This document shows, one piece after another, positions 1 through 10,589 of a stretch of DNA of 64,000 nucleotides. Position 1 is the stretch's first letter. Each line of letters begins with the position of its first letter. The position numbers and the translations under genes are program-made. Under the pieces are notes generated by a model. The model was not told the origin of the DNA and did not search any database. It saw only the letters and a list, made by a program, of their open reading frames with translations. Origin of the DNA: Rickettsiales bacterium (GTDB taxonomy: Bacteria; Pseudomonadota; Alphaproteobacteria; Rickettsiales; UBA8987); contig JAHDCD010000002.1 of assembly GCA_020630095.1 (NCBI GenBank), forward strand, positions 1-64,000, given 5' to 3'.

Positions 1-163
1 CTATTAATAGACCTCAAATTAACCCTAAAACAACTTTATTAGGTGTCAGCCCCTATTTTTATCTATTCTAGTTAAACAAATATTATAATAACATTCATAC
101 GTTAAAAAAATACCCCCCTCATAACCTCTTGATCTCTTGCACCTCTTAAACTATTATAGCGCC

Positions 164-1363
164 ATGCTTCCTGCAGTTGAAACAAAAGGTGATGAGAAGA
201 TCAAGAATATGCTTCTCAATTTCGGGCCTCAACATCCCGCGGCTCATGGCGTATTACGCCTTATCTTAGAGCTTGATGGCGAGGTTGTAGAGCGTGCTGA
301 TCCTCATATTGGCTTACTACACCGCGGTACTGAAAAATTAATCGAACATAAAACATACCTGCAAGCCGTTCCATATTTTGATAGGCTAGACTATGTATCC
401 CCAATGTGTCAGGAACACGCTTACGCATTAGCAGTAGAAAATTTACTAGGCATTGAAGTGCCAAAACGTGCGCAATATATCCGCGTATTATTCTCCGAAG
501 TAACAAGAATATTAAACCATATAATGAACGTATGTACCTTCGCAATCGACGTGGGTGCAACAACTCCATTACTTTGGTTATTCGAGCAACGTGAAGTGCT
601 AATTGAATTTTATGAGCGCGTATCTGGTTCACGCATGCACGCGGCATACATTCGCCCGGGCGGTGTAGCACAAGATTTACCAGCAGGCTTACTAGAAGAC
701 ATTGCCGCATCTATGGCAGAATTTGAGAAAATCTTCAAAGATACTGACAAATTACTTACCAATAATCGCATCTTCAAACAACGTACGGTAGATATAGGCG
801 TTGTAACAAAGCAAGAAGCGCTAGACTGGGGCTTTTCAGGCGTAATGTTACGCGCATCTGGCGTACCATGGGATTTACGAAAATCTCAACCTTATGAAGT
901 TTACGACGAGCTAGAATTTAATATTCCAGTAGGCAAAAACGGCGACTGTTACGACCGTTATCTATGTCGCATGGAAGAAATGAAAGAATCAGTTAAGCTA
1001 ATCAAACAATGTATTGAAAAGCTACCTGAAGGTGAAGTTAAAACTAACGATGGCAAGGTTACACCGCCAAAACGTGAAGAAATGAAGCAAAGCATGGAAG
1101 CTATGATTCACCACTTCAAACTATATACTGAAGGCTATAAAGTACCAGAAGGCGAGATATACGCAGCAGTAGAAGCTCCAAAAGGCGAATTCGGCGTTTA
1201 CCTAGTGGCAGATGGCTCAAACAAGCCATACCGTTGCCGCCTACGCGCACCTGGTTTCTTCCACTTAGCCGCGTTAGACTTTATGACCAAAGGCCACATG
1301 ATAGCCGACGTAGTAGCTGTTCTAGGTTCACAAGATATCGTATTCGGGGAGGTAGATAGGTAA
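164..1363 (+). CDS. nuoD: NADH-quinone oxidoreductase subunit D
   Basis: This is the 49-kDa subunit of respiratory complex I, in the peripheral arm at the quinone-binding site. The family hallmark GPQHPAAHG lies near residue 22, followed by the conserved [12 protein letters not shown] block, and the C-terminus matches full-length NuoD (about 399 residues). I place the start at the ATG at 164; an in-frame TTG at 137 would add nine unconserved residues. No Shine-Dalgarno is visible. nuoC is not found in the 163 bases before it, although nuoC normally precedes nuoD, so the complex I genes may be scattered; the window edge limits this. nuoE follows after a GC-rich spacer. Identification is very secure. 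Confidence 0.97.
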   Translation: MLPAVETKGDEKIKNMLLNFGPQHPAAHGVLRLILELDGEVVERADPHIGLLHRGTEKLIEHKTYLQAVPYFDRLDYVSPMCQEHAYALAVENLLGIEVPKRAQYIRVLFSEVTRILNHIMNVCTFAIDVGATTPLLWLFEQREVLIEFYERVSGSRMHAAYIRPGGVAQDLPAGLLEDIAASMAEFEKIFKDTDKLLTNNRIFKQRTVDIGVVTKQEALDWGFSGVMLRASGVPWDLRKSQPYEVYDELEFNIPVGKNGDCYDRYLCRMEEMKESVKLIKQCIEKLPEGEVKTNDGKVTPPKREEMKQSMEAMIHHFKLYTEGYKVPEGEIYAAVEAPKGEFGVYLVADGSNKPYRCRLRAPGFFHLAALDFMTKGHMIADVVAVLGSQDIVFGEVDR

Positions 1364-1458
1364 CGGAGCGAAGGGCAGGAAAAGTGCATACTGCACCCGA
1401 AGGGTTGGGAGCGCAAGCGAACCAACTTTGCCAAGCCCGTGCGACCATCTAATAAATT
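1364..1458. repeat. GC-rich spacer with hairpins between nuoD and nuoE
   Basis: This 95-base spacer is much richer in G and C than the genes beside it. It contains a short hairpin (GTGCA/TGCAC, about 1384-1396) and a longer inverted pair around the GGTT...AACC segment (about 1405-1425). It has no open frame of note. It looks like a repeat module inserted in the nuoDE operon, but I see no second copy in the window, so the repeat call is tentative. Confidence 0.3.
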
Positions 1459-2034
1459 ATGGGAAAAAGAGAAGCATATTTAGATCAACCACAAGAGTTT
1501 TCGATTAATAAAGAAAACATTGCTGAAGCAAAAAAGATCATTGCTAAATACCCTGATGGTAAGCAACAATCTGCCGTTATGCCTGTGCTGGACATTGTAC
1601 AGCGCCAAGCAGGTAACTGGCTACCAGTAAAGGCTATGGAGGCTGTAGCTGAACTACTTGATATGCCTTATATCAGAGTATTCGAGGTAGCATCGTTCTA
1701 TACGATGTATAATTTAAAACCTGTTGGTAAAAACTTTATCCAAGTTTGCCGTACCACACCTTGCTGGTTACGCGGGTCTGATAAAATTACCAATACTTGT
1801 AAGGATAAATTAGATATCGGCTTGAGCGAAACAACTTCTGATGCTGAATTTACCCTTGTTGAAGTTGAATGCTTAGGTGCATGTGTTAACGCTCCTATGG
1901 TTCAAATTAATGACGATTTCTACGAAGATCTAAACCCAGAAATCATGAGTGAAATAATTGATGATTTAGCTGCGGGTAAACAACGCAAAATCGGTACACA
2001 AATCAACCGCGTAAACTCTAAAGCACAAAAATAA
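1459..2034 (+). CDS. nuoE: NADH-quinone oxidoreductase subunit E (24 kDa)
   Basis: NuoE is the thioredoxin-fold subunit of complex I that carries the N1a 2Fe-2S cluster beside NuoF. The four expected cluster ligands are present as C97, C102, C138 and C142 (CRTTPC and CLGAC contexts). Length (191 residues) is normal for alphaproteobacteria. The start is ATG with no clear ribosome-binding site. NuoF, its usual partner, does not follow; a SemiSWEET gene does, so the nuo genes appear split in this genome. Confidence 0.96.
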   Translation: MGKREAYLDQPQEFSINKENIAEAKKIIAKYPDGKQQSAVMPVLDIVQRQAGNWLPVKAMEAVAELLDMPYIRVFEVASFYTMYNLKPVGKNFIQVCRTTPCWLRGSDKITNTCKDKLDIGLSETTSDAEFTLVEVECLGACVNAPMVQINDDFYEDLNPEIMSEIIDDLAAGKQRKIGTQINRVNSKAQK

Positions 2035-2046
2035 GGTTAAAAGGTA

Positions 2047-2082
2047 AAAAAGCTTATAAGGTAAAAAGAAGCTTTTCTCCCC
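2047..2082 (+). terminator. Possible terminator after nuoE
   Basis: An inverted repeat AAAGCTT / AAGCTTT with a 13-base loop is followed by a pyrimidine-rich stretch. GGTAAAA-type words recur several times around it and their complements (TTTACC) occur just downstream, so a larger alternative fold is possible. The U-run is imperfect, hence modest confidence. Confidence 0.4.
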
Positions 2083-2110
2083 TTTACCCTTTTGATCTTT
2101 TACCCTCATT

Positions 2111-2368
2111 ATGACTTTTAATCCTGAAATAATTGGTTCACTCGCCGCCTTCCTAGGTGTAATCTCTTGGATACCTCAAGTTTACAAAGTTCATAAAACT
2201 AAGGATACACACTCCCTTTCTCTAAAAAGCCTAATAATGATATCTATCTGCATATCTTTATGGCTAGTATATGGAATTCTAATCAATTCCCCATCTTTAT
2301 ACGCCGGCAATATTTTGCTTCTACTACAATTATTATATCTAATTATCATGAAAGCCAGACATGGCTAA
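2111..2368 (+). CDS. SemiSWEET-type sugar transporter (PQ-loop)
   Basis: This 85-residue protein is predicted to have three membrane helices (about residues 6-24, 38-57 and 63-81). It carries the PQ-loop motif in WIPQVYKVHKTK near residue 20, followed by the typical segment with T-H-S-L-S. These are hallmarks of bacterial SemiSWEETs, which form dimers and move small sugars down their gradient. The substrate cannot be read from sequence. It stands alone between nuoE and sucA on the same strand. Confidence 0.85.
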   Translation: MTFNPEIIGSLAAFLGVISWIPQVYKVHKTKDTHSLSLKSLIMISICISLWLVYGILINSPSLYAGNILLLLQLLYLIIMKARHG

Positions 2369-2379
2369 TATGGAATCAC

Positions 2380-2413
2380 TTGCGACTTTTACTTTCGCTG
2401 ATATAATTCGCAC
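2380..2413 (+). promoter_or_regulatory. sucA promoter, probably giving a leaderless mRNA
   Basis: A -35-like TTGCGA (2380-2385), a 16-base spacer and a perfect TATAAT (2402-2407) stand only six bases before the sucA ATG at 2414. Normal spacing from the -10 box puts the transcription start at or next to the A of the ATG. No Shine-Dalgarno is present, consistent with leaderless translation. Confidence 0.6.
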
Positions 2414-5260
2414 ATGTCTAGTTTAAAGCAAGATACTCACAATTTTATCTACAACTCAACTTACATGGCGGAGCTTTATGAAAGCTACCTATTAAACCCA
2501 AGTAATGTAAGTGCAGATTGGCAAGAATACTTCGCACAAATTGGCGATAACCTTGCTGATGTTGCCAATGATTTCGGCAAAGAAGAATCAAAAGTTGTAG
2601 GCGCAAAATCTATAGAAGAAGACGCACCTAAAAAAGGCAAAGGTAAACCTGCCACAGCAGGTGGAGCAGTTAATGAAGGCGAGCTTTTATCAGTTCGTAC
2701 AAACATGTTAATTCGTGCATACCGAGTTCGTGGTCATTTACTTGCTAAGTTAGACCCTCTAGAAATGAAAGTTCTAGAAAGCCATCCAGAACTAGACCCT
2801 GCACATTACGGCATAGAAGTAGGCGATTACGACAAAGAAGTAACCCTTGGCGGCTGGTTAGAGCTAGATAAAGCTACTATCAAGCAAGTTCTAGCTATCT
2901 TGCAAGAAACTTACTGCTCGCATATCGGCGTAGAATATATCCATATCCAAAGCTTAAAGCGTAAGGAATGGTTGGAAAATAAAATGGAATCTACACGCTC
3001 AAAGCCTGTACTTTCTAAAGAACGCAAACAGCAGATATTGCAAAAGCTTGTTGAAGTTGTTGGCTTCGAAGAATTTTTACATAAAAAATACCCTGGTGCT
3101 AAAAGATTCTCTGCCGAAGGTGGTGAAAACTTAATGACAGCAATGGAAGCTGCGGTAGAAGTTGCCGCAAATACTGGTACAGTTGACGAAGTTGTAATTG
3201 GCATGCCTCACCGTGGTAGATTAAACGTACTAACTGCATTCATGGGCAAGCCTTACAAGGCAATGCTTTCTGAATTCCAAGGCAACCTAGCAATCCCTGA
3301 TGAAATAGAAGCTTCAGGTGACGTAAAATACCATTTAGGTATCTCATCTGATAAGAAATTTGGTGAAAAAGAAGTTCACCTTTCATTAACGCCAAACCCA
3401 TCGCATTTAGAAGCGGTAAACCCAGTAGTTCAGGGTAAAGTACGCGCAAAACAGGATAAAAAGAACGACCCCGCACGCGATAAAGTAATGGGAATTCTAT
3501 TACATGGTGACGCGGCATTCTGCGGTCAAGGTATCGTAGCTGAATCATTAGCATTAAACGATTTAGAGGCCTATAAAACAGGCGGTACATTCCACATTGT
3601 AGTTAACAACCAAATCGGCTTCACTACATTACCAGAATCTGGCCATACATCACCATACCCAACAGATGTTGCCTTCGGTATCCAAGCCCCTGTATTCCAC
3701 GTTAATGGGGATGACCCAGAAGCAGTATTCCACGCAGCATCTATTGCCGAAGAGTTTAGACACACGTTCAAGAAGGACGTTGTACTTGATATGTGGTGCT
3801 ACCGTAAATACGGCCACAATGAAGGCGATGAACCACGCTTCACTCAGCCTAAAATGTATGAGGTAATTTCTAAGAAAAAGAACCCTCGCGACATTTACGC
3901 TGAACAATTAATTGCCAACGGCACAGTTACTCAAAAAGAATTTGATGACATGAAAGATGCGTTCTATCAACGCATGGATGCAGCATACCAAGTTGCATCT
4001 GACTACGTTCCAGAAAAAGCTGATATGTTAGAGGGCGACTGGGAAGGCATGAGGCACCATTTAGGCGATGCCGAAATAATTGAAACCGGCGTTAAAAAAG
4101 CTACACTTAACAAACTTGGCGAGAAACTAGTTAACTACCCTGAAGACTTCAAACTTCACAAAGGCGTAGATAGAGTTGTTAAAGCTAAAACTGAAATGAT
4201 CAACAAAGGCGAAGGCTTAGACTGGGCAACTGGCGAAGCTCTAGCATTCGCATCATTACAAACTGAAGGCCATAAAGTAAGAATTACCGGTCAAGATGTT
4301 CTACGTGGAACATTCTCGCACCGTCATTCACAATTTACGGATCAAAATACGGAAGTAACCTTCCAGCCACTTAATAATTTAAGCGATGAGGCCGCTGAAT
4401 ATGAAGCGCATAACTCAAACCTTTCAGAATTCGCAGTTTTAGGTTTTGAATATGGCTATTCAACTTCTGCACCAAACGCACTTACAATTTGGGAAGCACA
4501 ATTTGGTGACTTCTATAACGGCGCACAAATTATCGTAGACCAATTCATTTCATCTGCCGAAACTAAATGGCTAAGAATGAGTGGCCTAGTAATGCTATTA
4601 CCACACGGCTATGAAGGCCAAGGCCCTGAACATTCATCTACTAGAATTGAACGTTTCTTACAAAGTTCCGCGGAAGATAACTGGGTTATCTGTAACTTAA
4701 CAACTCCAGCTAACTACTTCCACGCACTCCGCCGCCAGTTAAAACGTGATTTCAGAAAGCCATTAATTATCGCTTCTCCAAAATCGTTACTTCGTCATAA
4801 ATTAGCTACTTCTTCACTAGCTGAAATGGAAGAAGGTACACATTTCTGGAAAGTTATCGGCGAACAAGAAAAATTAGACGCTAAAAAGGTCGATAAAATT
4901 GTTCTATGTACTGGTAAAATCTACTACGATTTATTAGAGGAGCGCGAAACTCGTAAAGCACAAAATACTGCTTTAATCCGCGTTGAACAACTATACCCAT
5001 TCCCTGAACAATATTTAGCCGAAGAATGTGCTAAATTCCCTAACGCTACTAAAATTGTTTGGGCTCAAGAAGAGCCTGAAAACATGGGTGCTTGGAATTA
5101 TATTGATAGAAGAATCGAAGATTGCTTGGCTAATAATACCAAGCTTAAAAACCCTCGCCCGTCCGTTGCCGCCCGCCCTGCATCTGCATCTACAGCTGCC
5201 GGCTACATGAAAGTACACAAGAAAGAGCACGCAGAATTAATGAATAAAGTATTTAGTTAA
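2414..5260 (+). CDS. sucA: 2-oxoglutarate dehydrogenase E1 component
   Basis: SucA is the thiamine-diphosphate-dependent decarboxylase of the 2-oxoglutarate dehydrogenase complex (TCA cycle). The 948-residue length is standard. It starts with the N-terminal peptide containing the Y-x-x-x-L-Y-E-S-Y/W signature thought to bind the E2 core. MPHRGRLN lies near residue 265, HGDAAF near 364 and GQDV.RGTFSHRH near 626. sucB does not follow; the next gene is an unrelated phosphatase. A -10 box six bases before the ATG suggests its own leaderless promoter. Confidence 0.98.
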   Translation: MSSLKQDTHNFIYNSTYMAELYESYLLNPSNVSADWQEYFAQIGDNLADVANDFGKEESKVVGAKSIEEDAPKKGKGKPATAGGAVNEGELLSVRTNMLIRAYRVRGHLLAKLDPLEMKVLESHPELDPAHYGIEVGDYDKEVTLGGWLELDKATIKQVLAILQETYCSHIGVEYIHIQSLKRKEWLENKMESTRSKPVLSKERKQQILQKLVEVVGFEEFLHKKYPGAKRFSAEGGENLMTAMEAAVEVAANTGTVDEVVIGMPHRGRLNVLTAFMGKPYKAMLSEFQGNLAIPDEIEASGDVKYHLGISSDKKFGEKEVHLSLTPNPSHLEAVNPVVQGKVRAKQDKKNDPARDKVMGILLHGDAAFCGQGIVAESLALNDLEAYKTGGTFHIVVNNQIGFTTLPESGHTSPYPTDVAFGIQAPVFHVNGDDPEAVFHAASIAEEFRHTFKKDVVLDMWCYRKYGHNEGDEPRFTQPKMYEVISKKKNPRDIYAEQLIANGTVTQKEFDDMKDAFYQRMDAAYQVASDYVPEKADMLEGDWEGMRHHLGDAEIIETGVKKATLNKLGEKLVNYPEDFKLHKGVDRVVKAKTEMINKGEGLDWATGEALAFASLQTEGHKVRITGQDVLRGTFSHRHSQFTDQNTEVTFQPLNNLSDEAAEYEAHNSNLSEFAVLGFEYGYSTSAPNALTIWEAQFGDFYNGAQIIVDQFISSAETKWLRMSGLVMLLPHGYEGQGPEHSSTRIERFLQSSAEDNWVICNLTTPANYFHALRRQLKRDFRKPLIIASPKSLLRHKLATSSLAEMEEGTHFWKVIGEQEKLDAKKVDKIVLCTGKIYYDLLEERETRKAQNTALIRVEQLYPFPEQYLAEECAKFPNATKIVWAQEEPENMGAWNYIDRRIEDCLANNTKLKNPRPSVAARPASASTAAGYMKVHKKEHAELMNKVFS

Positions 5261-5285
5261 CCATTATTTAACACATTGCATTTAT

Positions 5286-5296
5286 TATAATATGCA
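5286..5296 (+). promoter_or_regulatory. -10 box close to the phosphatase start
   Basis: TATAAT at 5286-5291 is followed by five bases and then the ATG at 5297. I see no convincing -35 box at the right distance and no Shine-Dalgarno. The layout resembles the sucA promoter and suggests a leaderless or near-leaderless transcript. Confidence 0.4.
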
Positions 5297-5977
5297 ATGG
5301 CAGGTAAGCTTTACACAGTTAGGCATGCTCAATCTAGAGGCAATGTCGATTTTCAAGAATATATAAAGCACGGGTATGAACGCGTGCCATTAAGTAGCCT
5401 TGGCAATAACCAGGCACGCGATGCCGCCAAGGCCTTTGCTAAGCACGTTCTAGCTGAGGATATAGATAATATTGTTCTAATATCTTCACCAACAATACGC
5501 GCAAAAGAAACAGCCGGAGCATTTGGTACAGAATTTGAGAAAGAACTTATATCAAACAGAATAGGCTCACGAATTGTAAGTCATGATGCTACAGAAATAA
5601 AATTTCTAAGCGAAGATGAACAAATGACCCTAGATAAAGCACAAGCAGCTGGGTTAAACTTTGGCCCTGATTTTGAGCATGACGAATATGAAAGCTACCT
5701 ACAAATGCGAGAGCGAGCATCCAACCTTAGATCAGAAATTGAGAAATTATTAGAAGAAGGCAAGAACATTGTTGTGTTTTCCCATTCCATGATGCTAAAA
5801 ATGCTTCACTCTGAACTATTATTCGAAACCGAAGAAGAAAAAGGTGAAGCTGTAAAAAAATGGCGAGAAGATCATCAGCCAAGAAATTCACAAATTCAAG
5901 AGTTCGAATTTAATGATGGTAAATTCACAGAAGGCCAAATGATACATACTCAAGAAGCTTTGAGTTTCCAAATATAA
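5297..5977 (+). CDS. Histidine phosphatase family protein (phosphoglycerate-mutase-like)
   Basis: The N-terminal TVRHAQSRGN (R9-H10) is the catalytic RHG-type motif, with A in place of G. A second histidine stands in FSHSMM near residue 162, and an S-x-x-x-R-A-x-E-T segment lies around 70. These are features of the histidine phosphatase superfamily, in which the first histidine is phosphorylated. The substrate is unknown; length (226) fits both broad-specificity phosphatases and cofactor-dependent mutases. It is a single gene with its own -10 box and a strong terminator after it. Confidence 0.8.
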   Translation: MAGKLYTVRHAQSRGNVDFQEYIKHGYERVPLSSLGNNQARDAAKAFAKHVLAEDIDNIVLISSPTIRAKETAGAFGTEFEKELISNRIGSRIVSHDATEIKFLSEDEQMTLDKAQAAGLNFGPDFEHDEYESYLQMRERASNLRSEIEKLLEEGKNIVVFSHSMMLKMLHSELLFETEEEKGEAVKKWREDHQPRNSQIQEFEFNDGKFTEGQMIHTQEALSFQI

Positions 5978-5983
5978 AATAAA

Positions 5984-6013
5984 GGGAGAGTAACTAACTC
6001 TCCCCTCCTTTTT
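5984..6013 (+). terminator. Rho-independent terminator after the phosphatase gene
   Basis: The perfect 8-bp stem GGGAGAGT / ACTCTCCC with loop AACTA is followed within two bases by CTCCTTTTT. It lies seven bases after the phosphatase stop codon. Confidence 0.85.
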
Positions 6014-6464
6014 AACCACTTTAGAAAAATAAAACTTTTTTGAATTTCGTATACAGCCTCTAAAAGACTAACCTACCGCCCCTCAACCAAAGAAATATTT
6101 CTAAGATTGAGAGCTGCCACCCCCCAGTAAACAGCCCTCTTCTTGAGAGAAAGTATAACCTCCCTTGCCTAGCAAATCGCAAAGGATCTAATAAAAAACT
6201 TGGATAACTGCCTTTTCAATTATCCGATATCTAAACCTTGAAGATTGTTCTCTAACAACTATCAGCGTTCAGCTTCTGTAAAACTAGACTTAAGGATATT
6301 TCCCACTGTCGATAAATGTATTAATGTACCCAAAAGGTTAACAAAGTGTTAACAAATTCAAAAAACTTCATAAAAATATTATAACCCCCTTCCAGCATAG
6401 GCTTTGGTATAGTAAAAAGATTTTCATGAACCAAAAATTAAAAGGTAGGTAGTAGAAAATTGAT
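6014..6464. other. Long non-coding region upstream of atpD
   Basis: No gene is visible over about 450 bases. From about 6050 to 6330 the sequence is richer in G and C than the flanking spacer. It holds several possible stems: GGATAA/TTATCC (about 6202-6226) and, read on the minus strand, GAGGGCTG/CAGCTCTC (about 6110-6140, one G-U pair). This could be an unrecognised small RNA or a gene remnant. I could not match it to tmRNA, RNase P, SRP or 6S RNA by eye. Confidence 0.4.
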
Positions 6465-8128
<1,664 letters not shown>

Positions 8129-8134
8129 TATTAA

Positions 8135-8398
8135 ATGGTATTAAAAGTAGAAATAGTTACTCCAGAAAAATTAGTCGCAGAAGCTGAATGCCACATGGTG
8201 GTTATTCCTGCCGAGGCTGGTGAAATGGGTGTCCTTGAAAATCACGCTCCTGAAATTGCAAATCTTTCAAGTGGTGAGGTTAAACTTTTTAAGGCTGAGA
8301 ATGATAATACAGCTTCTCAAACTTTCAGAATTAAGGGCGGTTTCGTTGAAATTAATTCAAGCACTTGCCGTATCCTTGCTGATTCAGTAGAAGATTAA
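8135..8398 (+). CDS. atpC: F1Fo ATP synthase subunit epsilon, short form
   Basis: Epsilon belongs to the central stalk of F1. The protein has the N-terminal beta-sandwich (VEIVTPEKLVAEAEC, IPAEAGEMGVLENHAP) but stops at 87 residues, just after the ILADSVED-type strand. Typical family members have about 110-140 residues with a C-terminal helical hairpin that can inhibit ATP hydrolysis; that hairpin is missing. The stop codon is in clean sequence, with no sign of the missing part in the 38 bases before bamD. It starts seven bases after atpD. Confidence 0.93.
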   Translation: MVLKVEIVTPEKLVAEAECHMVVIPAEAGEMGVLENHAPEIANLSSGEVKLFKAENDNTASQTFRIKGGFVEINSSTCRILADSVED

Positions 8399-8436
8399 TA
8401 TTGATATCTTACTAATCACTCTCTAGCCTAGATTCC

Positions 8437-9213
8437 ATGAGAAATTGGAAGATATTAGCACTTATTATTTTATCATCATTTACCCTATCTGCCTGCGAAG
8501 ATGAAGCTAAGCGTAATACCGCTGAAGCCCTACTTGATGCAGACGTTCAGGAGCTTAGCAATACCGATGCAAAAGCCTTATTCGAAAAAGGTAACGCCGA
8601 ACTACAAGATAAAGACTATACCGACGCTATTGAAATCTACTCAGAAGTTGAACGTTTATACCCATTCACAGACTACGCAATTCTAGCTTCTCAGAACACG
8701 GCATACGCACAATTCGCCGATGACGATTATGATAAAGCGCTAGCAACCATTGAGAATTTCTTAACTCTCCACCCTGGTTCTGAGCACGTACCTTATATGA
8801 TGTATTTAAAAGGCATGAGCTACTTCGACCAAATGTCCGATATTAAGCGTGACAATAAATTTGCCGCACTCGCTAAAGATAATTTTAAAAAGCTTATCAC
8901 TCGTTACCCAAATCATAAATATTCCCAACTAGCTAAAGAAAAACTTCAGCAATCACATGATAATATTGCGGGTAAAGAAATGGAAGTTGGCCGTTACTAT
9001 TTAAAACAAAAGAACTTTGTAGCCGCACAAAATCGCTTCAAAGAGGTTATAGAAGAGCATCCTAACACAGGCCATTACGGTGAAGCCCTATACAGAATGA
9101 TAGAAGCTAATATAGCCCTTGGCCTAACTGACAGAGTACAAAAATACTACTCACTTCTATCTTCCTACCCTGATTCAAGCTGGTTCAACAAAGCTACTAG
9201 AATAGTTAAATAA
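8437..9213 (+). CDS. bamD: Outer membrane assembly lipoprotein BamD
   Basis: BamD is the essential lipoprotein of the BAM complex that inserts beta-barrel proteins in the outer membrane. A lipoprotein signal ends in L-S-A-C with the lipidated cysteine at C20. TPR-type repeats follow, including the A.LFEKGNAELQDKDY and PYMMYLKGMSYF segments typical of the family. Length (258) is normal. In many alphaproteobacteria bamD lies near recN or lpxC; here it lies 38 bases after atpC on the same strand, with a DinB-like gene one base after it. Confidence 0.93.
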   Translation: MRNWKILALIILSSFTLSACEDEAKRNTAEALLDADVQELSNTDAKALFEKGNAELQDKDYTDAIEIYSEVERLYPFTDYAILASQNTAYAQFADDDYDKALATIENFLTLHPGSEHVPYMMYLKGMSYFDQMSDIKRDNKFAALAKDNFKKLITRYPNHKYSQLAKEKLQQSHDNIAGKEMEVGRYYLKQKNFVAAQNRFKEVIEEHPNTGHYGEALYRMIEANIALGLTDRVQKYYSLLSSYPDSSWFNKATRIVK

Positions 9214-9214
9214 T

Positions 9215-9790
9215 ATGGCTCGCCCTATATTAGATAAGGCAGGTGCCGGTCTTCCAATAAAGGAACATAAACAAAGCTATCTTTTTGTTCGCAATAAAAT
9301 GGATAATGCAACTATTACACAATGCTCAAAGGATATAGAAACTCATAGCAATGAAATATTAGAGCTAATTAATAATAAGAAGCCTGAAGACTTATCAAAG
9401 CTTACATTAATAGAGCGCTTAATTGGTTTAGAAGATAATAGCAGGTATTGGTCTGTTTATATGGTATTAGAACATATAAGAATCGTAAATGAGCTTGTAG
9501 CTAATATTTTAGAAAATCTATGCAACGATAAACTTCCTAACGATGAAAGCACTATTGAAGCAACAAAGCCGGCTGAGAATATTGGCAAAGAAATTGTAGA
9601 ACAATTTATTGAAAGCAAAGAAAACGTTATTAAATTAGCCAATAGCTATACAGACTTAGAAACAGAAGTTACTTTTTCTCACCCGTGGTATGGTTCCATG
9701 AACGCGCTAGACTGGTACTGCATGTGCGCCCTTCATATCAAGCTCCACAAATTACAAATTGAAAAAATCCTAACTACTTTATCGGAATAA
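9215..9790 (+). CDS. DinB-like four-helix protein, function unknown
   Basis: This 191-residue protein has the look of the DinB/YfiT fold. An EHI segment supplies H87 in a long helix, and the last helix carries H174 and H178 (H-x-x-x-H), a plausible metal-binding triad. H156 in a SHPWYG turn may also contribute. DinB-like proteins include thiol-dependent transferases, but no specific activity can be read here. It starts one base after bamD, so it is probably co-transcribed with it. Its end overlaps the convergent gene at 9774 by 17 bases. Confidence 0.55.
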   Translation: MARPILDKAGAGLPIKEHKQSYLFVRNKMDNATITQCSKDIETHSNEILELINNKKPEDLSKLTLIERLIGLEDNSRYWSVYMVLEHIRIVNELVANILENLCNDKLPNDESTIEATKPAENIGKEIVEQFIESKENVIKLANSYTDLETEVTFSHPWYGSMNALDWYCMCALHIKLHKLQIEKILTTLSE

Positions 9791-10475
9791 AGGTTTTGTA
9801 ATGGTCCGGCGTGTACATTGCCGTAGAAGAGTTAAGATCTATAACAATTCTATGAGTTCCTCTATCTTCACTCTGATTCGTTAACTTATACAAATCATAT
9901 TCAAAATAATTACCATTACGCGGCAATAAACCTTCACGATTAAAGAATTTACGCCCAACAATATTATTACTTAATATATAATCAGCTGCACGCTTTGAAT
10001 CTGAGAACCCTTGCTTCAAAGCATAATTTCTGTCATTATCATTGTACAACTCATAACCTAAACTATCTGATATCTCATATTTATCGCCAGATAACTTATT
10101 ATAATAATCTACAACATTACCAGTAAAATTAGCGGGAGGTGCTTGCTTATATTTAACTTCAGCCTGCTTTCTTTCCTGATAATTATAAGCTGGTGCTACA
10201 TTATTACCTGAACTATTAACTTGTTTAGCAATCTTCTGCTCAGAAGTTTCATCCGAGAAATCATAAGCTTTCTCACCGCGCGCAACCTGATTAACAACCC
10301 CACCAATACTCTCTGGCAGCTGGTTAGTAATAGAACGAATTATAGACTTCCGCCCATCTGTAGATTCATCTACTAAATACTCACCACCGTAAATGATTAA
10401 ACAAATCATAAATAATGGACGTATTAACCCCGCACCAAAGCTGCTCACAACAAATATTAATAAACTTCTTAACAT
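9774..10475 (-). CDS. Membrane-anchored protein of unknown function
   Basis: I do not recognise this 233-residue protein. The N-terminus is hydrophobic (about residues 3-33), suggesting one or two membrane segments. A charged, low-complexity middle and a folded C-terminal part (about 130-233) follow, rich in Tyr, Asn and Asp. It has a convergent overlap with the DinB-like gene and is divergent from dnaK, whose RpoH-like promoter lies just upstream of its start on the other strand. Confidence 0.6.
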   Translation of the reverse strand: MLRSLLIFVVSSFGAGLIRPLFMICLIIYGGEYLVDESTDGRKSIIRSITNQLPESIGGVVNQVARGEKAYDFSDETSEQKIAKQVNSSGNNVAPAYNYQERKQAEVKYKQAPPANFTGNVVDYYNKLSGDKYEISDSLGYELYNDNDRNYALKQGFSDSKRAADYILSNNIVGRKFFNREGLLPRNGNYFEYDLYKLTNQSEDRGTHRIVIDLNSSTAMYTPDHYKTFIPIK

Positions 10476-10499
10476 ATTCTCCTTTTTTTATTTCCTTCC

Positions 10500-10530
10500 C
10501 TTGAAACCTATAGCCTACTTGACTATATAC
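10500..10530 (+). promoter_or_regulatory. RpoH (sigma-32)-type heat-shock promoter of dnaK
   Basis: CTTGAA (10500-10505), a 17-base spacer and CTATATAC (10523-10530) closely match the alphaproteobacterial RpoH consensus CTTGAA-N17/18-CYTATNT. A transcript from it would have a leader of about 50 bases before the dnaK ATG. Confidence 0.7.
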
Positions 10531-10589
10531 CTTCTACACAAGCAAACCGTAAGTTTGCAAATAAAATTTAACTAAAACACATAATTAAA

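Noticed and set aside
261-710. 149-codon open frame antisense to nuoD
   Set aside because: It is a shadow of the nuoD reading frame with no recognisable protein. Similar antisense frames in sucA, dnaK, purH, parC and others were rejected for the same reason.
4297-4312. parS-like TGTTCTACGTGGAACA in sucA
   Set aside because: The DNA encodes DVLRGTFSHR, a block conserved in all SucA proteins, so the resemblance is explained by the protein. It also has two mismatches and lies 35 kb from oriC.
6050-6330. tmRNA, RNase P RNA, SRP RNA or 6S RNA in the gap before atpD
   Set aside because: I could not find the conserved motifs of any of these on either strand, so no RNA family was assigned.
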